Source: Peptococcus niger (GTDB lineage Bacteria > Bacillota > Peptococcia > Peptococcales > Peptococcaceae). Taken from it: 64,000 nt of DNA. Both the position numbers and the translations under genes were made by a program. The notes beneath the pieces were generated by a model. That model was not told where the DNA came from. It searched no databases and was given only the letters and a program-made list of their open reading frames with translations. Below are positions 41,487 through 50,541 of the stretch, piece after piece. Every line of letters starts with the position of its first letter. The stretch's first letter is position 1. The stretch covers positions 1-64,000 of the forward strand of contig NZ_FNAF01000002.1 of assembly GCF_900101835.1 (NCBI RefSeq), in the 5' to 3' direction.

Positions 41487-42248
41487 TTATCCGCTGATAA
41501 GGGTCAGGAGGTCTTGGCTCCCTAGGCCGTCTTCAGCCAGCAACTGGTATTCAATGCCGTCTTCTTGCCAGATGACGGTGGCGTTCTTGGATTCGGAAAT
41601 TTTGTCGCCGCCGAAGGCGATGTTTAACCGGCCGGCTTTTTCCAGGGCCAGGTCTTCTTCGGTTTTTTCATAATCCGGCGGGACGACGCGCTGGGTGTAG
41701 TCCAACAGTTGATAAGTGATGCCGTTTTGGGTCACGGCGGTATCTTTTTCAGGGTCAAGGGTCAGGGGATTGACGGCCGGGCTGGCAAAGAAGCTGATCT
41801 TTTGCCCGGTCTTATCTGCATAAGTGGCCATTAGCTCTTTGGCGGTCAGCTCAGCCTTGCCGTCCTTCCCTTGATAGGTCGTATCGCCAATATTGGCCTC
41901 TTGGAAGCTGAAGGGGCCGAATGCTTTCGGAAGCTGGGGGACAAAGCCCAGGTCTTCTTTTAAGGTATCCGCATCAGGCATGCTGTGGTAATCGGCGAAG
42001 ATGGTGCTTTCAGTCAAAATTCCCCCCTCGCCGAAGACGCCGGTGGCGTATAGGCTTCCCATGGAGAGGCAGAAGACTGCGGCGGCAGCGATGCAGCTGA
42101 TCAGCCGGCGGCGGCTTTTGGATTGGCGAGCCTTTTCCTGGGCTGGCAAGGCCTGGGTGAACCGGTTGGCAAAATCAGCCGGCGGGTTATGCCTTGAAGC
42201 CGTCATTTGAAACAGGTTGGACAGGTCCGTGTCTTTGTAGGTGTTCAT
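41487..42248 (-). CDS. Transmembrane protein cotranscribed with ECF sigma factor (probable anti-sigma factor)
   Basis: A 253-residue protein with a short cytoplasmic N-terminus (about 1-48, including MTASRHNPPADFANRF), one membrane helix near 50-70 and an extracytoplasmic domain with repeated beta strands (for example PLTLDPEKDTAVTQNGITY). The layout equals that of anti-sigma factors of the DUF4367/DUF4179-like kind, which hold an ECF sigma factor at the membrane until a signal arrives. No zinc (ZAS) motif is seen. Its start overlaps the sigma-factor gene by 62 bp, behind AAAGGAGG, which supports the pairing. Confidence 0.7.
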   Translation of the reverse strand: MNTYKDTDLSNLFQMTASRHNPPADFANRFTQALPAQEKARQSKSRRRLISCIAAAAVFCLSMGSLYATGVFGEGGILTESTIFADYHSMPDADTLKEDLGFVPQLPKAFGPFSFQEANIGDTTYQGKDGKAELTAKELMATYADKTGQKISFFASPAVNPLTLDPEKDTAVTQNGITYQLLDYTQRVVPPDYEKTEEDLALEKAGRLNIAFGGDKISESKNATVIWQEDGIEYQLLAEDGLGSQDLLTLISG

Positions 42249-42816
42249 GATGGTCCTCCTTTTGAGCTTGAGCTGTCGACGGATGGCTGGCCTTGCCATC
42301 GGTTAAGAGCAGGGCCCGTAATTTTTTCCGGGCGTGAAAGAGCCGGGACTTGACGGTGGCCTCCGGGGCCCCGGTCATGCTGGCAATCTCTTTGACGCTG
42401 AAGCCGGCGTAGTAATAGAGGGTACAGGCATCGCGCTGGAGGTCGGGCAATTCTCGGAGGGCTGCCTGCAAGCGGTCGGCATCGGTCGCTGAGGGACTGC
42501 CGGGTGGTGGGCTGATGAGGGGGTCCAGGTTGTCCTGGGGAAGTTCAGCCCGGTGCTTGTTGACGTAATCCAGGGCGGTGCGCCGTAAAATCCGGTAAAA
42601 CCAGCTGCGAAAGGCGGCTGGCTTGCGCAGTTGCGGCAATTTTTGCCAGCAGATGATAAAGGCCTCCTGCAAAATATCTTCCGCCCCATCGCCCGCCCAT
42701 AGCCAGGCGGCCCGGTAGCCTTCCGTTTGAAAATAGCGCACCAGGTCGGTAAAGGCCTCTTGGTCACCTGCTTGTGCCGGTTTGACCCATTGGATCCATT
42801 GGTTTGAAGGTGTCAT
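42187..42816 (-). CDS. ECF-type RNA polymerase sigma factor
   Basis: Alternative sigma factor of 209 residues. Region 2 is AFTDLVRYFQTEGYRAAW through DILQEAFIICWQKL and FRSWFYRILRRTALDYVN; region 4 is LPDLQRDACTLYYYAGFSVKEIA followed by the helix-turn-helix GAPEATVKSRLFHARKKL (each piece cut to stay short). The last 35 residues after the helix-turn-helix are a hydrophilic, His-rich tail unusual for short ECF factors; they arise because the frame runs through the start of the anti-sigma-like gene. ATG 42816 follows AAAGGAGG. The signal and regulon are unknown. Confidence 0.88.
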   Translation of the reverse strand: MTPSNQWIQWVKPAQAGDQEAFTDLVRYFQTEGYRAAWLWAGDGAEDILQEAFIICWQKLPQLRKPAAFRSWFYRILRRTALDYVNKHRAELPQDNLDPLISPPPGSPSATDADRLQAALRELPDLQRDACTLYYYAGFSVKEIASMTGAPEATVKSRLFHARKKLRALLLTDGKASHPSTAQAQKEDHHEHLQRHGPVQPVSNDGFKA

Positions 42817-42898
42817 CAAAAGCCTCCTTTCTGAAAGGGTCTTCACTTATAAGAGGGAAAAAAGAGGCCAAAGGTTTAAAAGAGAGACCTGAACAGAC

Positions 42899-42935
42899 AA
42901 AAACGCCGCCAAACCACAGGGGGATTTGGCGGCGT
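42899..42935 (-). terminator. Terminator of the EF-G-like gene
   Basis: On the minus strand GACGCCGCCAAATCC pairs with GGTTTGGCGGCGTT, followed by Ts. Confidence 0.85.
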
Positions 42936-42952
42936 CAAGGTGTTGGGCGCCT

Positions 42953-45025
42953 TTATTCGGTTTTGCCTTTGGCGGCCTGGGCGGTTTCGATGATTTTTTC
43001 AGCAATAGACCCGGGCACTTCTTCATAGCGGATAAAATTCATGGTAAAGGTGCCCCGGCCGCGGGTCATGGCCCGCAGGTCAATCAGGTAGTCGAACATT
43101 TCAGCCTGGGGTGCTTCGGCAATGAGCAGCTGGGTGCCGTCGGCCTCCTGGTCCATGCCCAAGATGCGTCCCCGCCGCTTGCTCATATCGCCCATGACGT
43201 CACCGAGGTTTTCTTCCGGAATAGATACTTCCACCTTGCAGATGGGTTCCAAAAGGACCGGCTGGGCTTCGGCCGTCCCCTTGCGGAAGGCCAATTGGGC
43301 GGCCAGCTTAAAGGCCATTTCGTTGGAGTCCACATCGTGGTAAGACCCATCGTAGAGGGTGGCCTTGACCCCGGTCATGGGGTAGCCGGCCAAGGGGCCG
43401 TGGGTCATGGCCTCTTTCAAGCCCTTTTCAACGGCCGGGAAGAAGTTGCGCGGTACGGCGCCGCCGAAAATCTCTTCGGCAAAGACAAATTCTTCATCGG
43501 TCGGTTCAAAACGAACCCAGACGTCGCCGTATTGACCGGCGCCGCCGGATTGCTTCTTATGCTTGCCCTGGACTTCCGATTTGGTGCGGATGGTTTCTTT
43601 ATAAGGAATGATGAAGGGCACGCGGTTGACCTTGACGCCGAAAGAATCTTCCAGGCGCTCAATGACCACGTCCAGCTGGGTATCGCCTAAGCCGCCGATG
43701 GTGAGCTGTTTGGTTTCGGTATCGCGGCGGACATTAAAGCTGGGGAATTCTTCATACAGGCGTTGCAGGCCCTGGGCCAGCTTGTCTTCGTCGTTCTTAG
43801 AGGCTGCTTCAATGGCGTAGTAAATGACCGGTGTCGGGAATTCGACCCGTTTGTACAAGACCGGGTGGGCCTTATCGCAGAGGGTGTCACCCGTTTCCGT
43901 CACCTGCAGCTTGGTGACGCAGCCGATGTCCCCGGCCTGAATTTCCGCCACCTCAATTTGCGTTTTCCCGCGCAAGACGGAAACGCTGCCGAATTTTTCC
44001 GCCTGATCTTTAGAGGCGTTGTAAAGGGCGCTTTCCTTGGAAATTTTGCCGGAGAGGACTTTGAACAAGGAAATCTTGCCCAGGAAGGGGTCAATCATTG
44101 TTTTAAAGACCACGGCGGAGAAGGGTTCATTGGCATCCACCGCGCGTTTTTCGCCGCTTTCATAGCGGAAGCCGATATTGGCCCGGTCATCATCAGGGGA
44201 GGGCATGTAGTTGACAATCATATTCAAAAGGATGTCAATGCCGATGCCCTTTTCCGCTGAGCCGACCAAGAGGGGCACAGCGTCCCCTTCCAAGAGGGCG
44301 GCGGTGACCCCGCGCAGGAGGTCTTCGCGGGTGAACTTTTCACCGGCAAAGTATTTTTCCATGAGGACTTCATCGCTCTCGGCAACCACTTCGGCGATTT
44401 CTTCATACATCCGCTCGGTGGCCTTGACCTGGTCGTGGGTCAAGTCTGCCTCCAGGGGCGTCCCGTCGGTGTACTTAAAGCCCTTTTGGAAGATAACGTC
44501 GGTTACGCCGACGAAGCTTTCCCCTTCGCCGATGGGAACGGAAAAGGGAATGACCTTTTTACCGAAAGCCTCTTCCAGCTCTTCCATCAATTTTCTGAAG
44601 CTGACGTTTTCCTCATCAATTTTATTGACAAAAATCAGGCGCGGCAGGCCGATTTTTTCACAGTATTTCCACATCCGCTCGGTGCCCGCCTGGACCCCGG
44701 AGGTGGCGTCAATGACCATTAAAGCGCTTTCTGCTGCGCGCAGGGCGCTGTAGGCTTCGCCGACGAAATCCATGTGCCCCGGTGTGTCGATGATGTTGAT
44801 TTTCAGGTCCCGCCATTCGATGGGGATGACAGAGACGCCAATGGAAGAACCGCGCTCCATTTCCTGCTTTGAAAAGTCGGAGAGGGTATTTTTATCGGCG
44901 GTTAAACCGATTTTTTTGGTGGCGCCGGATTGGAACAACATAGATTCGGTAAGGTTCGTTTTACCGCTGCCGGAGTGACCGATGAGCGCAAGGTTGCGCA
45001 CTTTCTTTGTTGGATAGACGTTCAT
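42953..45025 (-). CDS. Elongation factor G-like translational GTPase (EF-G paralogue)
   Basis: GTPase with the full five-domain EF-G architecture, 690 residues. G1 is GHSGSGKTNL (about 16-25) instead of the usual AHIDAGKT; G3 is DTPGHMDF and G4 NKID. Domain IV contains SGGAGQYGDVWVRFEP and the C-terminal domain ends RGRGTFTMNFIRYEEVP. These features match the EF-G-like group that lies outside the ribosomal fusA operon in Clostridia and other bacteria, whose role in translation (recycling, stress or none) is not settled. ATG 45025 follows GGAAAGGAAG. A leader hairpin lies 45 bp upstream. It is transcribed alone. Confidence 0.88.
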   Translation of the reverse strand: MNVYPTKKVRNLALIGHSGSGKTNLTESMLFQSGATKKIGLTADKNTLSDFSKQEMERGSSIGVSVIPIEWRDLKINIIDTPGHMDFVGEAYSALRAAESALMVIDATSGVQAGTERMWKYCEKIGLPRLIFVNKIDEENVSFRKLMEELEEAFGKKVIPFSVPIGEGESFVGVTDVIFQKGFKYTDGTPLEADLTHDQVKATERMYEEIAEVVAESDEVLMEKYFAGEKFTREDLLRGVTAALLEGDAVPLLVGSAEKGIGIDILLNMIVNYMPSPDDDRANIGFRYESGEKRAVDANEPFSAVVFKTMIDPFLGKISLFKVLSGKISKESALYNASKDQAEKFGSVSVLRGKTQIEVAEIQAGDIGCVTKLQVTETGDTLCDKAHPVLYKRVEFPTPVIYYAIEAASKNDEDKLAQGLQRLYEEFPSFNVRRDTETKQLTIGGLGDTQLDVVIERLEDSFGVKVNRVPFIIPYKETIRTKSEVQGKHKKQSGGAGQYGDVWVRFEPTDEEFVFAEEIFGGAVPRNFFPAVEKGLKEAMTHGPLAGYPMTGVKATLYDGSYHDVDSNEMAFKLAAQLAFRKGTAEAQPVLLEPICKVEVSIPEENLGDVMGDMSKRRGRILGMDQEADGTQLLIAEAPQAEMFDYLIDLRAMTRGRGTFTMNFIRYEEVPGSIAEKIIETAQAAKGKTE

Positions 45026-45070
45026 GTTATTCTTCCTTTCCATGGGTATTGGATATGGGTCCGCAATGAC

Positions 45071-45088
45071 CACCGCAGGTCTGCGGTG
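45071..45088 (-). other. Perfect hairpin in the leader of the EF-G-like gene
   Basis: CACCGCA and TGCGGTG pair across a 4-nt loop. No T run follows on either strand, so it is not a simple terminator. Confidence 0.35.
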
Positions 45089-45223
45089 TCCAAGCGAATG
45101 CTGTTATATAAATAGTACATTAGATGAAAAGATTTAGAAAGTCTTTTTTTGCACAAATGGGTTATTTTGCTGATTTTTCACAAAATAAGCCGCAACTTTT
45201 ATGGCAAGGCCGTGCTTTAATGT

Positions 45224-45252
45224 TTGACAGTTTGCAGCCGATTTTCTACAAT
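45224..45252 (+). promoter_or_regulatory. Promoter of the peroxiredoxin gene
   Basis: Perfect TTGACA and TACAAT at 17 bp. Confidence 0.8.
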
Positions 45253-45285
45253 ACAGCTACAAGCACTCGTGAAAGGAGGATGCGT

Positions 45286-45945
45286 ATGCCAACCCAAATA
45301 CCCATGATCGGTGAGCAGGCACCGGCCTTTAGCGCAGAGACGACGCGCGGGACCCTGCAATTTCCGTCAGACTATGAGGGGCAGTGGGTGATTTTGTTTT
45401 CTCACCCGGGCGATTTTACGCCGGTGTGCAGCACCGAGCTGATGGCTTTAGCCCGGATTTACGATCAATTTGAAGCGCTGGACTGTGAACTGGTGGGGCT
45501 TTCAGTGGACTCCCTGTCGGCGCATATGGCCTGGTTGCGCACCATGGAGCAAATGCGTTGGCTGAACGGCGAAGCCGGCCAAGCGATTCCCTTTCCGGTA
45601 ATCGCCGATATTCGCCGCGAAGTGGCCGACGCTTATGGGATGATCCACGCCGATAATGCGGGCGTGACCGTTCGGGCAACCTTTGTCATTGATCCCCAAG
45701 GGGTCATCCGGGCCATTCAATATTATCCGGAAACAACTGGTCGAAATATGAGCGAACTCCTGCGCTTGCTGCAGGCCTTAAAACGGGTGGATGCCCATGG
45801 CGTTAAAACCCCTGCCGATTGGCAGGTGGGCGATGATGTGATCATGGCACCGCCGGAAAATTGCTCTGCAGATGAGATGACCGCAGATAAGGGGCATAAA
45901 AGCCTGGCCTGGTTCTTAAATTTTACCGGAGATGCGGAAGCCTAA
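45286..45945 (+). CDS. Peroxiredoxin (Prx6/AhpC-TSA type)
   Basis: Thiol peroxidase that reduces hydrogen and organic peroxides in this presumably anaerobic cell. The peroxidatic Cys48 lies in HPGDFTPVCSTEL; the downstream Arg (TVRATFVIDP) and the C-terminal region with PPENCSADEM fit the Prx6 type, where a second Cys near residue 200 may act in resolution. The length of 219 residues matches archaeal/clostridial Prx6 forms. ATG 45286 is preferred because GAAAGGAGG is 7 bp before it; ATG 45280 is too close, and longer frames precede the promoter. Confidence 0.92.
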   Translation: MPTQIPMIGEQAPAFSAETTRGTLQFPSDYEGQWVILFSHPGDFTPVCSTELMALARIYDQFEALDCELVGLSVDSLSAHMAWLRTMEQMRWLNGEAGQAIPFPVIADIRREVADAYGMIHADNAGVTVRATFVIDPQGVIRAIQYYPETTGRNMSELLRLLQALKRVDAHGVKTPADWQVGDDVIMAPPENCSADEMTADKGHKSLAWFLNFTGDAEA

Positions 45946-45968
45946 AGCCCCTTAGTGGGCTTTTTTTC
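45944..45968 (+). terminator. Terminator of the peroxiredoxin gene
   Basis: AAAGCCC and GGGCTTT stem directly at the stop codon with a T run. Confidence 0.75.
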
Positions 45969-45987
45969 TTGGCAGCCGGCCCCTTCT

Positions 45988-46014
45988 TTGAATGACCGGG
46001 CTGATGGGTATAAT
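45988..46014 (+). promoter_or_regulatory. Promoter of the ArAE-like gene
   Basis: A perfect TATAAT with a TTGAAT at 15 bp (TTTGAA at 16), so the -35 is suboptimal. Confidence 0.5.
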
Positions 46015-46077
46015 AAAGCATGGGCCTGTGCCGGGCCCACTTGGATGATTGTCTGACATACTGTAAGGAGGCGGGTT

Positions 46078-46758
46078 ATGGCCAATCAGGAACCGAATTC
46101 AAGTCCCTTTCATATGGGGATGCGGATTTATAAAACAGGTCTAGCGGCCTTTATTTGTTTGATTTTCAGTAAAGGGCTGGGCGGCTACCCGTTTTTTGCG
46201 GTCATTGCCGCCTTGATTTGCATGAAGCCGACCTTTGAGGACAGCTTAAAAGTGGGCCTGCACCGGGTCTTAGGCACCATCATCGGCGGGGTGGCGGGCA
46301 TGGTGCTCTTGGCGGTGGTCACCGCTGCCGGCATCCAGCAGAAAGACCTCCTTTATGATGCCTTGGTGGCCCTGGTGATTATGCTGCTGATTAAGCTCAT
46401 CGTCAGCCTGAACCGGAGCCCTTCGACGGTGATCACCTGCGTGACCTTCTGCTCCATCCTGCTCATGCCGCTGGGGCAGCTGTCCATCGTTCAATATTCG
46501 CTCATGCGGATCCTAGATACCCTCTTGGGGGTCTTTGTGGCCTTGATCATCAATGAAGTTTTGCCCAAGCACCGGCTCAGCGCCCAAGAAGCGGCAGACC
46601 TGGAAGCTAAGCTTGAGGAACAGATAGAAGCACAGATTGTGGAAACCATGGACCAAACCATGGTTGATGACCTGCGCCGCGCCAATGAGCAAAACCGGCA
46701 AGTGCCATCGGAAGAGGCCTCTCAGCCGGTAAAGGAGGAAAGAAAAAATGGAAGCTAG
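46078..46758 (+). CDS. Aromatic acid exporter family (ArAE/DUF939-like) membrane protein
   Basis: Membrane protein of 226 residues resembling the N-terminal half of the aromatic acid exporter (FUSC-related) family common in Firmicutes. The N-terminal MGMRIYKTGLAAFICL, PFFAVIAALICMKPTFEDS and RVLGTIIGGVAGMV are family landmarks; six helices are visible between residues 20 and 160. A charged C-terminal tail (about 165-226) is predicted coiled coil. The substrate is unknown and the exporter role is by family name only. A GGAGG site precedes the ATG; it overlaps the next gene by 11 bp. Confidence 0.75.
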   Translation: MANQEPNSSPFHMGMRIYKTGLAAFICLIFSKGLGGYPFFAVIAALICMKPTFEDSLKVGLHRVLGTIIGGVAGMVLLAVVTAAGIQQKDLLYDALVALVIMLLIKLIVSLNRSPSTVITCVTFCSILLMPLGQLSIVQYSLMRILDTLLGVFVALIINEVLPKHRLSAQEAADLEAKLEEQIEAQIVETMDQTMVDDLRRANEQNRQVPSEEASQPVKEERKNGS

Positions 46759-47050
46759 CTTGTCCCTGCAGATTTTGCCCAAAACCGAGGATGATCAAGA
46801 ACTCTTGCGGATAGTGGATAAGGTGATCCGCTACCTTGAATCCACCGGCCTGAAAACGTTTACAGCGCCCTTTGACACCACCATTGAAGGGGATTTTGAC
46901 ACCCTCTGCCAGGTGATTAAACGGGCGCATGAAATCGCCATTGAAGAAGGCGCTCAAGGCGTTTCCAGCAATATGAAGCTCTACTACACGCCGGAAGCGG
47001 AAGGCGGCATTTTTACCATTGATGAAAAGGTCAGCCCCTACCATCGGTGA
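46748..47050 (+). CDS. Thiamine-binding-type protein (DUF77, MTH1187/YqgV family)
   Basis: Small cytosolic protein of 100 residues of the MTH1187/YkoF-like fold family. The start MEASLSLQILPKTEDDQELL, the central TTIEGDFDTLCQVIKRAHE and the SSNMKLYYTPEA stretch match this family, whose members form tetramers, and some bind thiamine. In operons they often accompany transporters. Here it overlaps an ArAE-type membrane protein and is preceded by AAAGGAGG, so the two are coupled. Ligand and function are not determined by the sequence. Confidence 0.8.
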   Translation: MEASLSLQILPKTEDDQELLRIVDKVIRYLESTGLKTFTAPFDTTIEGDFDTLCQVIKRAHEIAIEEGAQGVSSNMKLYYTPEAEGGIFTIDEKVSPYHR

Positions 47051-47084
47051 GACCCTGCCGTCCGACGGCTGAGGCTTCGCTTGC

Positions 47085-47129
47085 AAACAAATAACCGTCT
47101 GCACATAGGTGCAGACGGTTATTTGTTTT
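47085..47129. terminator. Bidirectional terminator
   Basis: A 20-bp perfect stem, AACAAATAACCGTCTGCAC and its complement, around ATAG, between convergent genes; it reaches the helicase stop codon. Confidence 0.9.
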
Positions 47130-50100
47130 CAGTTGTCAGTATGCGTGGTCAAGTCAAAGAGGTCACGGAGGTCTTCCGGCGTTAAGGCGGACAGGAGGCT
47201 CTTGTTTCCGCCGACGACTTGTTCGGATAGGCCGGCCTTTTTTGCCTTTAAAGCCATGATCTTTTCTTCGATGGTGTGCTTGCAAATCAGGCGAATGACA
47301 TGGACCGTGCGGTGCTGCCCAATGCGGTGGGTGCGGTCTGTGGCTTGATCTTCCACGCTTTGGTTCCACCAGGGATCGTAGTGGATGACCGTGTCGGCGG
47401 CGGTCAGGTTTAGACCGGTGCCGCCGGCCTTTAAGGAAATCAAAAATACCGGGATATCGCCCTGTTGAAAGCGGCGAATCAGCGTCATCCGGTCTTCAGC
47501 TTTGGTTTGACCGGTCAGGATTAAGTGGTCGATGCCACGGGCATCCAGGGCTTCGCTGATCAGGTCGATCATTGAGGTGAACTGGCTGAAGAGAATCATG
47601 CGGTGGCCGTTTTCCGCCCGTTCGCTGATGGTTTCAACCGCCAGCTTTAACTTGGATGAGGCCTGGGTAAAGCCGGGCAAAAATAAGCGCGGCGAGCAGC
47701 AGACTTGCCGTAAGCGCATGAGAAGGGCCAGGATTTTGATGCGGTTCTGGGGCAGGCCTTCGTTGGCCAGGGCTTCGATGACCGTTTTTTTGGATAGGGC
47801 CAGCTGGCTATCGTAGATGCGGCGCTCCTCGTGGGTTAATTCGGTGTACAGGGTGGTTTCAATTTTATCCGGTAATTCGGTCAGGACATCGTTTTTGACC
47901 CGCCGCAGCAAAAAGGGCGCCATCATGACCCGCAGGCGGTAGAGGCGGCTGTCATCCTCATACCGGCTGATGGGGATGTCGAACACGTGCCGGAATTGCC
48001 GCCAGCTTAAGAGGTAGCCGGGCATGCAGAAGTCCATAATGCTCCACAGGTCCGCCAAGGAATTTTCCATGGGGGTGCCGGTTAAGGCAAAGCGGTGGCG
48101 GGCCTTGAGGCTTTTCAGGCTTTTGGCATTCTGGGTGTAGCTGTTTTTGATGAACTGGGCTTCATCGGCGAAGATGGTGTCAAAGGTAAAATGAGCGTAG
48201 AGGGGGTGGTCTCGCCGCAGGGTGGCGTAGCTGGTGACCAGGACGGCACCGATGGGCGCCTCAGCAATGGCGGCACGCCGGTCATCGGCGGAGCCGGTAA
48301 TGATGCGGTAGGGCAGGGAGGGGGCAAAGCGGGCCAGCTCTTCCTCCCAGTTGTAAATGAGGGAGGTTGGCACCACGATGAGGGCGGTGGCCTCCGGGTC
48401 ACTGCTTTTCCGGTGCAGGAGGTAGGCGATGGCCTGGACGGTTTTGCCCAGGCCCATGTCATCTGCTAAAATTCCGCCCATGCCCAGCCGGGAAAGGCCC
48501 ACCAGCCAGCGGTAGCCCTGCACTTGGTAGGGCCGCAGGTTGGCCTTTAAAGTTGCCGGCAGGGGAATGTTTTCCTCTGTCAAATGGGCCAGCCGGTCGG
48601 CCAATTGCCGTAAGTCATCGGACAGGTGCATGTCCAGGGGGCTGTCATCCAGGAGGGCCTTCAGGCGAACCGCCCGGTAGGCGGGCAATTCAATGGGGTC
48701 CGGTTCGGCCACTTGCTCCGGTCTTACCGCTAAATCGTCCAGCAGCTGGTTCAGCTCGGCAAGGGCCGGGTTGATCAAGTTGATAAATTGACCGTTTTTC
48801 AGGCGGATGTAGCGGCGGCCGTGACGATAGGCGACGAGGAGGTCTGCCAAGTTGGCAATGTTAACGGCGCTGTCATCAAAGGAGAGCTCGATGGTTCCGT
48901 GGTTGATGCCGGAGCTCATGCGTGGAATAACCGCATTCTTAGGCCGGATGCGGCGCAACTTTTCTTCTATATCCACGGTGGCCAGCTGCATCAATTCCGG
49001 CAGGCCATTTAAAAGAAAGTCGTACAGGGCATCTTCGCCCACCAGGAGCAGCTCGTCTTCATTGGTTGAAAAACGGTAGCGCTTTAAGAGGGCAAAGAGG
49101 GCCTCTTCAGCTGCCTTGTCCCGGAGCACTTCCTCGTCCTCCGAAGCCGCCAGGGGGTTGAAGGCCACATTGCCGTAGCGAAAGGTCAGGACGCCGGAGA
49201 GGCAGTCCGGTGACGGGTAGGAGAGGAGGGCGTGAACCTGTAAGGGCTTTTGGGAAAAATGTCGGCGCAGGGCCTGAGACATTTCAATATTTAAGAGCCC
49301 GCTTAAAGGGGTCAGGGATTTGGCGCAAATGGCGGCGGCTTCATTTTCCGTTAAGATCAGCCTTTTAAGGGCTCGGCCATCCAGGTAATCAAATAAGGGC
49401 AGGACATACCGGCTGTAGAGGTCGGATGGACGGACGATGGCCTCATCGGTCATTAAATAGCGGTAGCGGCCGCCCGGCGACAGGGGGGTATAGTCGGAAG
49501 CCAGGGTGAGCTGGTAACGGCCATCCAGCAATTGCCGCAGGGAGAGGGTTTCCTTGGGATCGGCGAAGGCCAGGGTCCGCCGACCTTCGGCCTTGCCGTT
49601 GGTCTGGACGGCAACGACCGGGATCTCTTGGTTGGCGATAAAGGCAAAAAAGTCATCAAACTGTGCCGGGGTCAGGTAGAGGTAGCGCCTAACCGGCGGG
49701 GTGCCGCCGGCCTCCTGGTATAGGCTGACATTGGTCATGAGCAGGTCAATGTAAAATTGAGCCGGTTCAGAAAAGAGGCGCCGGTCGTGGCGAATTTGCA
49801 AATACTTGCCGTAGCGGTAAAAGTCTTGCTGGTCAAGGCGGTGCACAAAATCCGATAAATTTTTTATGATATAATGGCAATCACCTTGAGCAATCCGGAA
49901 GGTTAGGGCGAAGCGGGCTGAATAGGGGTCAAAATCCAAGGTCGGCAAGAGGTCAAGGGGGGCTTCGCGGTGGGCCAGGGTCGTTTCCTCGTAGGCCTTC
50001 AGCAGGCCTTGGGCATCGGCCTTGCGGGCGCTTTCGTCAGGGGCCTTTTGCCTTGCGGTCAAGGCATCAAAGGTGGCGCGGATAAGCGCTACCTGGTGGC

Positions 50101-50359
50101 GGCAAAATCCGGGCTTGGCTGCATTGTGGTAAACATGGCAGCTGCAGTAGGTTTCCGGCGCTGCTCCTTCGATGACGGCCAGACGCGGCGATTCTCCATT
50201 GACCTCAGCGTGGGCGATGATGGCCCGCTCGCCGGTGTCTGCGTCAAAGCGATCTTCCCAATGAAGGTTCTGCACCGCGCCGGTCAAATGGGCGGCGATG
50301 CCTGCCGATATTTCATCGGCGTTGATGGCGTGTTCGTCAATAAAGTCCCGTAAGCTCAT
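47129..50359 (-). CDS. SNF2-family ATPase/helicase with SWIM zinc finger
   Basis: Large DNA-translocase-like protein of 1076 residues. The SWIM zinc finger (CSCHVYHNAAKPGFCRH) lies near residues 71-87. A long central region of unknown fold follows to about 620, then the SNF2 ATPase: motif I DDMGLGKTVQ, motif II FADEAQ (DEAQ), TGTPMENSL, and the second RecA lobe with ILFSQFTSM, FLISLKAGGTGLNLT and TDRTHRIGQ. All helicase motifs are intact. Bacterial SWIM/SNF2 proteins are thought to remodel RNA polymerase or DNA complexes, but this type is poorly characterised. ATG 50359 follows GAAAGGAG. Confidence 0.9.
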   Translation of the reverse strand: MSLRDFIDEHAINADEISAGIAAHLTGAVQNLHWEDRFDADTGERAIIAHAEVNGESPRLAVIEGAAPETYCSCHVYHNAAKPGFCRHQVALIRATFDALTARQKAPDESARKADAQGLLKAYEETTLAHREAPLDLLPTLDFDPYSARFALTFRIAQGDCHYIIKNLSDFVHRLDQQDFYRYGKYLQIRHDRRLFSEPAQFYIDLLMTNVSLYQEAGGTPPVRRYLYLTPAQFDDFFAFIANQEIPVVAVQTNGKAEGRRTLAFADPKETLSLRQLLDGRYQLTLASDYTPLSPGGRYRYLMTDEAIVRPSDLYSRYVLPLFDYLDGRALKRLILTENEAAAICAKSLTPLSGLLNIEMSQALRRHFSQKPLQVHALLSYPSPDCLSGVLTFRYGNVAFNPLAASEDEEVLRDKAAEEALFALLKRYRFSTNEDELLLVGEDALYDFLLNGLPELMQLATVDIEEKLRRIRPKNAVIPRMSSGINHGTIELSFDDSAVNIANLADLLVAYRHGRRYIRLKNGQFINLINPALAELNQLLDDLAVRPEQVAEPDPIELPAYRAVRLKALLDDSPLDMHLSDDLRQLADRLAHLTEENIPLPATLKANLRPYQVQGYRWLVGLSRLGMGGILADDMGLGKTVQAIAYLLHRKSSDPEATALIVVPTSLIYNWEEELARFAPSLPYRIITGSADDRRAAIAEAPIGAVLVTSYATLRRDHPLYAHFTFDTIFADEAQFIKNSYTQNAKSLKSLKARHRFALTGTPMENSLADLWSIMDFCMPGYLLSWRQFRHVFDIPISRYEDDSRLYRLRVMMAPFLLRRVKNDVLTELPDKIETTLYTELTHEERRIYDSQLALSKKTVIEALANEGLPQNRIKILALLMRLRQVCCSPRLFLPGFTQASSKLKLAVETISERAENGHRMILFSQFTSMIDLISEALDARGIDHLILTGQTKAEDRMTLIRRFQQGDIPVFLISLKAGGTGLNLTAADTVIHYDPWWNQSVEDQATDRTHRIGQHRTVHVIRLICKHTIEEKIMALKAKKAGLSEQVVGGNKSLLSALTPEDLRDLFDLTTHTDN

Positions 50360-50541
50360 ATCGGCTCCTTTCTGACACATTCCTATCCCGTTATTATAAC
50401 ACGTTTGTTGAAAATGTGTCGGCGGGGGCCAATCTTTTGATGAAATTTAGCATTCTTAACATCCCCTTCACCGAACCGTAACTTTTCGTAAACGAACAGG
50501 GCCGGTGTGATGGGTATACTATAAACAGCAGGAGGAAACTG

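Noticed and set aside
45124-45285. Longer N-terminus for the peroxiredoxin from an upstream in-frame ATG
   Set aside because: The extension would begin before a perfect promoter, and a strong ribosome site sits immediately before ATG 45286.
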